64,000 nucleotides of DNA from Allosphingosinicella sp042666435 (GTDB lineage: Bacteria; Pseudomonadota; Alphaproteobacteria; Sphingomonadales; Sphingomonadaceae), in NCBI RefSeq assembly GCF_042666435.1, contig NZ_JBHTDC010000002.1:310001-374000 (forward strand). The letters are read 5' to 3'. Made by a program: the position numbers and the translations under genes. The notes under the pieces are model-generated. The model saw only the letters and a program-made list of their open reading frames with translations, was not told where the DNA came from and did no database searches. Below, piece after piece: positions 61,091-64,000 of the stretch; position 1 is the first letter of the stretch; every line of letters begins with the position of its first letter.

Positions 61091-62476
61091 ATGCTCCGCG
61101 GCGCTTCCTCACACTCCCATCCCTGGCGCGCCGAGTTTCGCGCGACGATCCTCCTCGCTTATCCCCTCATCCTCACCAACCTCGCCCAGGCGGCGATCCA
61201 TGCCACCGACATCATCCTCCTCGGCTGGGTCGGCCCGCGCGCGCTCGCCGCCGGCGCGCTCGGGGTCAATCTCGTCAACGCCTTCCTGATCTTCGGGACG
61301 GGCCTCGTCACCGCCTCGGCGCCGATGATGGCGCGCGAGCTCGGCCGGTTCCGCCACAGCGTCCGCGACGTCCGCCGCACCGTCCGCCAGGCGATGTGGG
61401 CAGCGGTCGCCATCGCAATCCCCTTCTGGCTGATCCTGTGGCAGGCGGAGGCGATCCTGCTCGCTTTCGGTCAGGATGCGGGCCTCTCCGCCGACGCGGC
61501 GCGCTTCGTCCGGGCGGTGATGTGGGGTTTGCTCCCCTTCTTCTTCTATCTGATTTTGAGGAGCTTCGTTTCCGCGCTCGAAAAGCCGATCTGGTCGCTG
61601 ATCATTGGCGGCGGCGCGGTGCTGTTCAACGCGGCGATCAATTACTGCCTGATCTTCGGTGCGTTCGGCTTTCCCGAACTCGGCCTGCTCGGCGCGGGCA
61701 TCGGCAGCGCCATCGCCAACCTCATCATGTTCGTCGGCATGGCCCTCGTGGTGACGCACCACAAAAGCTTCCGCCGCTACCGCCTGTTCGGCCGCTTCTG
61801 GCGCGCCGACTGGCCGCGTTTCGGCCAGATCTGGCGTCTCGGCCTGCCCATCGCCGTCACCCTGGCGCTGGAAGTCACCATCTTCAACGCCGCCGTGTTC
61901 CTGATGGGCCTCATTTCGACCGCCGCGCTTGCCGCCCACGCCATCGCCATCCAGATCGCGGCCTTGTCCTTCATGATCCCGCTCGGCCTCGCCCAGGCGG
62001 TGACGGTGCGCGTCGGTCTCGCCCATGGCCGGCGCGACCCCGCCGGCATCGCCCGCGCCGGCTGGACCAGCTTCGCGCTCGGCGAGGCCTTCATGCTGGC
62101 CATGGCCCTGGTCATGCTCGCCATGCCGCATTTCCTCGTCCACGCCTTCCTCGACGAAAGCGATCCACGGAACGCCGAGGTGATCGCGCTCGCCGTCTCC
62201 TTTCTCGCCGTCGCGGCCCTGTTCCAGATCGTCGACGGCGCCCAGGCGGTCGGCGCGGGCATGCTGCGCGGCCTCCACGACACGACCGTGCCGATGATCT
62301 ACGCCGCGCTCGGCTATTGGGTGATCGGCCTCGGCACCGGCATATGGCTTGCCTTCGGCCTGGGCTGGGGCGGCATCGGCATCTGGATCGGCCTCGCTAT
62401 CGGCCTTGCGGTAGTCGCAATGCTGATGGTCGCGCGCTGGGTGCGGCGGGAGCGCCTCGGCCTGCTGCAGCGATAG
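61091..62476 (+). CDS. MATE-family multidrug efflux protein
   Basis: Encodes 461 residues with about twelve membrane helices in two halves, typical of the NorM branch of MATE antiporters. These exchange Na+ or H+ for cationic drugs. Seen: ILLAYPLILTNLAQAAIHATDIILLGWVGPRALAAGALG in the first helices, FGTGLVTASAPMMARELG, and in the second half IWRLGLPIAVTLALEVTIFNAAVFLMGLI and GAQAVGAGMLRGLHDTTVPM. Length is normal. It starts 40 bases after the PepSY gene on the same strand. Confidence 0.95.
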   Translation: MLRGASSHSHPWRAEFRATILLAYPLILTNLAQAAIHATDIILLGWVGPRALAAGALGVNLVNAFLIFGTGLVTASAPMMARELGRFRHSVRDVRRTVRQAMWAAVAIAIPFWLILWQAEAILLAFGQDAGLSADAARFVRAVMWGLLPFFFYLILRSFVSALEKPIWSLIIGGGAVLFNAAINYCLIFGAFGFPELGLLGAGIGSAIANLIMFVGMALVVTHHKSFRRYRLFGRFWRADWPRFGQIWRLGLPIAVTLALEVTIFNAAVFLMGLISTAALAAHAIAIQIAALSFMIPLGLAQAVTVRVGLAHGRRDPAGIARAGWTSFALGEAFMLAMALVMLAMPHFLVHAFLDESDPRNAEVIALAVSFLAVAALFQIVDGAQAVGAGMLRGLHDTTVPMIYAALGYWVIGLGTGIWLAFGLGWGGIGIWIGLAIGLAVVAMLMVARWVRRERLGLLQR

Positions 62477-62609
62477 CTCGCAAGTCCCACGCGCGCGCCT
62501 TCCGGCTGTTGCGCCGTTGCATCAGCGATTCAGCATCGGTTCATCGACAAAATGTAACGACTCGTCGCAGTCCCCGCTTCGTGCTACAAGGGGGCAGGAG
62601 GAACGAGAG

Positions 62610-62870
62610 ATGGTCCATTCGATCATTCACCGCACGGGCGAGAGCGGCTTCCCGCACGACCCCGCCATGCGCGGCTATCACGCACTCTATCGCCAGGGCG
62701 AGGTCAATCATTGCCCCGGCTGCGGCCGCTCGCACTGGCTGATCGGCCGCTTCTCCGCCGAGTGCGGCTTTTGCGCCACCGCGCTGGCGCTCGCCGATAC
62801 CGGCCTGGTCGGCGCCGGTACCCACAGCCGCAATCGCGGACCTCGCTGGACCTACGCCGACGCGGCCTGA
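62610..62870 (+). CDS. Small zinc-ribbon-like protein
   Basis: Encodes 86 residues from ATG 62610, with an AGGAGG site eight bases upstream. Two Cys pairs, CPGCG (residues 38-42) and CGFC (55-58), form a plausible zinc ribbon around HWLIGRFSAE. The N-terminal part is Arg/His-rich and the C-terminal end GPRWTYADAA is short. I recognise no named family. It is probably cytosolic. Confidence 0.72.
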   Translation: MVHSIIHRTGESGFPHDPAMRGYHALYRQGEVNHCPGCGRSHWLIGRFSAECGFCATALALADTGLVGAGTHSRNRGPRWTYADAA

Positions 62871-62913
62871 CGGTTCAGCCCAGCGTCAGGCGGAGCTGCT
62901 ATCGGCCTTCTCC

Positions 62914-63273
62914 ATGGCGAAGCAGCATCTTGCCGCGGCCTTGCTGATGGCCGCTCTCCTCGCGCCCACTCCGGTCCTCGCCGCGCCGGATACGCCTGCC
63001 GAACCCGCCGAGCCAAAACTCCGCGCCGACGCCTTGTGGACCGACTGGAAGGCGATCAACCGCCAGTCGATTCAGGCCGAAACCCAGGCGCGTACCGCTC
63101 CCGCCCCTTCCCTCCGTCGCCGAAGCCAGGCCGAAGCGAGCGCGCTCGGCGCCCGTGTCGGCGAGGCGGTGGCCATCGGCGATTGTGCCGAGGGCGAGCG
63201 CCTTGCCCGCGAGGCCGCCGATTTCGCGCTTGTGGAGGCGGTCAGGGCGCATTGTGCGCCGCCGAAACCTTGA
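62914..63273 (+). CDS. Putative periplasmic protein
   Basis: Encodes 119 residues with a signal peptide (KQHLAAALLMAALLAPTPVLAA). The mature part is Ala/Arg-rich and helical, with two Cys (IGDCAEG and RAHCAPP). There is no recognised domain. Its last 32 bases overlap the convergent DUF418 gene. Confidence 0.6.
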   Translation: MAKQHLAAALLMAALLAPTPVLAAPDTPAEPAEPKLRADALWTDWKAINRQSIQAETQARTAPAPSLRRRSQAEASALGARVGEAVAIGDCAEGERLAREAADFALVEAVRAHCAPPKP

Positions 63274-64000
63274 CGGCAACCGTCCGCCGGCGCCCGTAGG
63301 TGCCGAGCCGCCACAGCCTTTCCATCGGTCCCTGCTCGAACCGCGCCAGCCACAGGTGCGAGAACAGGATCTGCCCGGCGAAGATGAGCAGGGCGAGACT
63401 GTAAAATTCCGCCGGCGCCAACCGCCCGACCAGCCCGAGGCCCACACCGTAGAACAAAGCGATTCCGAGCAGCGAATGGCTGAGATAATTCGTCAGTGCC
63501 ATCCGTCCCGGCGCGACCAGCAGGCGGAGCGCTCCCTCGGCGTGACGCCACAGCAGCGCGAACCCCGCCGCGTAAGCCAGCCCCAGCGGCACCACGCCTA
63601 TCGCGTTAAAGACATGGGCGAGGAAGATGCTCTGTGAATCCTCCTGCCAGAATCCGCCGCTCACCGCATAAGCCGCGTTGGCGGGCAGGCCGATCACCGC
63701 GCCCCAGATCGCCACCCGTCGCAGCAGCAGCCGGTCCTTGAGCAACCGCCCCTCCACCAGCCGCCGCCCGGCCCACAGGCCGATCAGCATGATCGCCAGC
63801 ACCTTGGGGATGCGCCAGGTCATGAAGATCGTCCCGAACCGGTAGGGCCAGCCGCCCAGTACCCAAGCCCAATAGCCGCTCCACTCCTCGCGCTGCAGCC
63901 ACGCCACCGGAGTCGCCGGCGCGCCGCCCAGCGCCGCGCCGATCCGGTCGCCCAGAGTGAAGAAGCCGAAATGCGGCGGAACCCCCAGCGCCTGCACAAG
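63242..64000 (-). CDS. DUF418 family membrane protein, C-terminal part
   Basis: The gene runs off the window end, so its start is not seen. About 252 residues of a multi-helix DUF418 protein are visible: WPYRFGTIFMTWRIPKVLAIMLIGLWAGR, FLAHVFNAIGVVPLGLAYAAGFALLW, the signature GRMALTNYLSHSLLGIALFYGVGLGL, and FAGQILFSHLWLARFEQGPMERLWRLGTYG. The last block (G-P-x-E-x-x-WR) is a strong mark of the family. The function is unknown; the protein sits in the inner membrane. Confidence 0.92.
   Translation of the reverse strand, partial: LVQALGVPPHFGFFTLGDRIGAALGGAPATPVAWLQREEWSGYWAWVLGGWPYRFGTIFMTWRIPKVLAIMLIGLWAGRRLVEGRLLKDRLLLRRVAIWGAVIGLPANAAYAVSGGFWQEDSQSIFLAHVFNAIGVVPLGLAYAAGFALLWRHAEGALRLLVAPGRMALTNYLSHSLLGIALFYGVGLGLVGRLAPAEFYSLALLIFAGQILFSHLWLARFEQGPMERLWRLGTYGRRRTVAVKVSAAHNAP

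Overview
The window is one contiguous piece of a high-GC (about two-thirds G+C) alphaproteobacterial chromosome, most likely from the order Sphingomonadales. Pointers to this are an alphaproteobacterial UPF0262 gene, a CpdR-type single-domain regulator, the GFA/DUF72, DUF1801, DUF899 and DUF4331 genes, TonB-receptor plus PepSY iron genes, and many dispersed palindromic repeats of the kinds common in sphingomonads. These assignments come from reading the translations; no database search was run.

Layout. 1-4.8 kb: end of an EAL phosphodiesterase, a lipoprotein, a secreted protein made of three near-identical repeats, an alpha/beta hydrolase and selO. 4.8-12.6 kb: astD, dnaB with DnaA boxes in its promoter, UPF0262, a lipoprotein coupled to dcd, a flavodoxin-like reductase, DoxX, and a DUF4331 protein split over two overlapping genes. 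12.6-17.8 kb: RNase R, an M28 peptidase and a fumarylacetoacetase-family hydrolase. 17.9-24.3 kb: a CoA-ester and branched-chain amino acid catabolic run (acylating aldehyde dehydrogenase, acyl-CoA dehydrogenase, 3-hydroxyisobutyryl-CoA hydrolase, enoyl-CoA hydratase, 3-hydroxyisobutyrate dehydrogenase) with a VapBC-type toxin-antitoxin pair embedded in it. 24.3-33.1 kb: wecB, glpK/glpD, a putative 2H phosphoesterase/HAD pair, purT, a gluzincin-like TPR protein and thiG. 33.2-42.5 kb: a large RTX protein followed by many small stand-alone genes. 42.5-44.5 kb: a low-GC accessory patch. 44.5-49.9 kb: a GNAT acetyltransferase coupled to thiC under a TPP riboswitch, tRNA-Val(GAC), cpdR, an N-formylglutamate amidohydrolase, a candidate small RNA and a methyltransferase. 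50-55.4 kb: a SARP-like/hydrolase fusion, a secreted coiled-coil protein and a 1066-residue RTX protein. 55.7-64 kb: a DedA-like membrane protein, GST, a TonB receptor with a Fur-like box, PepSY, MATE and small genes, ending inside a DUF418 gene.

The most unusual part is the patch at 42.8-44.4 kb. Two genes overlapping by ATGA encode a dCTP-deaminase/dUTPase-fold domain anchored to a C-terminal transmembrane helix plus coiled coil, and a divergent ThyX. Both are much less GC-rich than their surroundings. The patch is bordered on one side by an orphan fragment of a second thiC 3' end and on the other by a direct repeat and a 13-G tract. It could be a mobile nucleotide-metabolism or defence module. 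A second theme is palindromic repeat elements of four families. Several are inserted in frame inside conserved genes (selO, rnr, the PepSY gene, thiC), so the host translates them.
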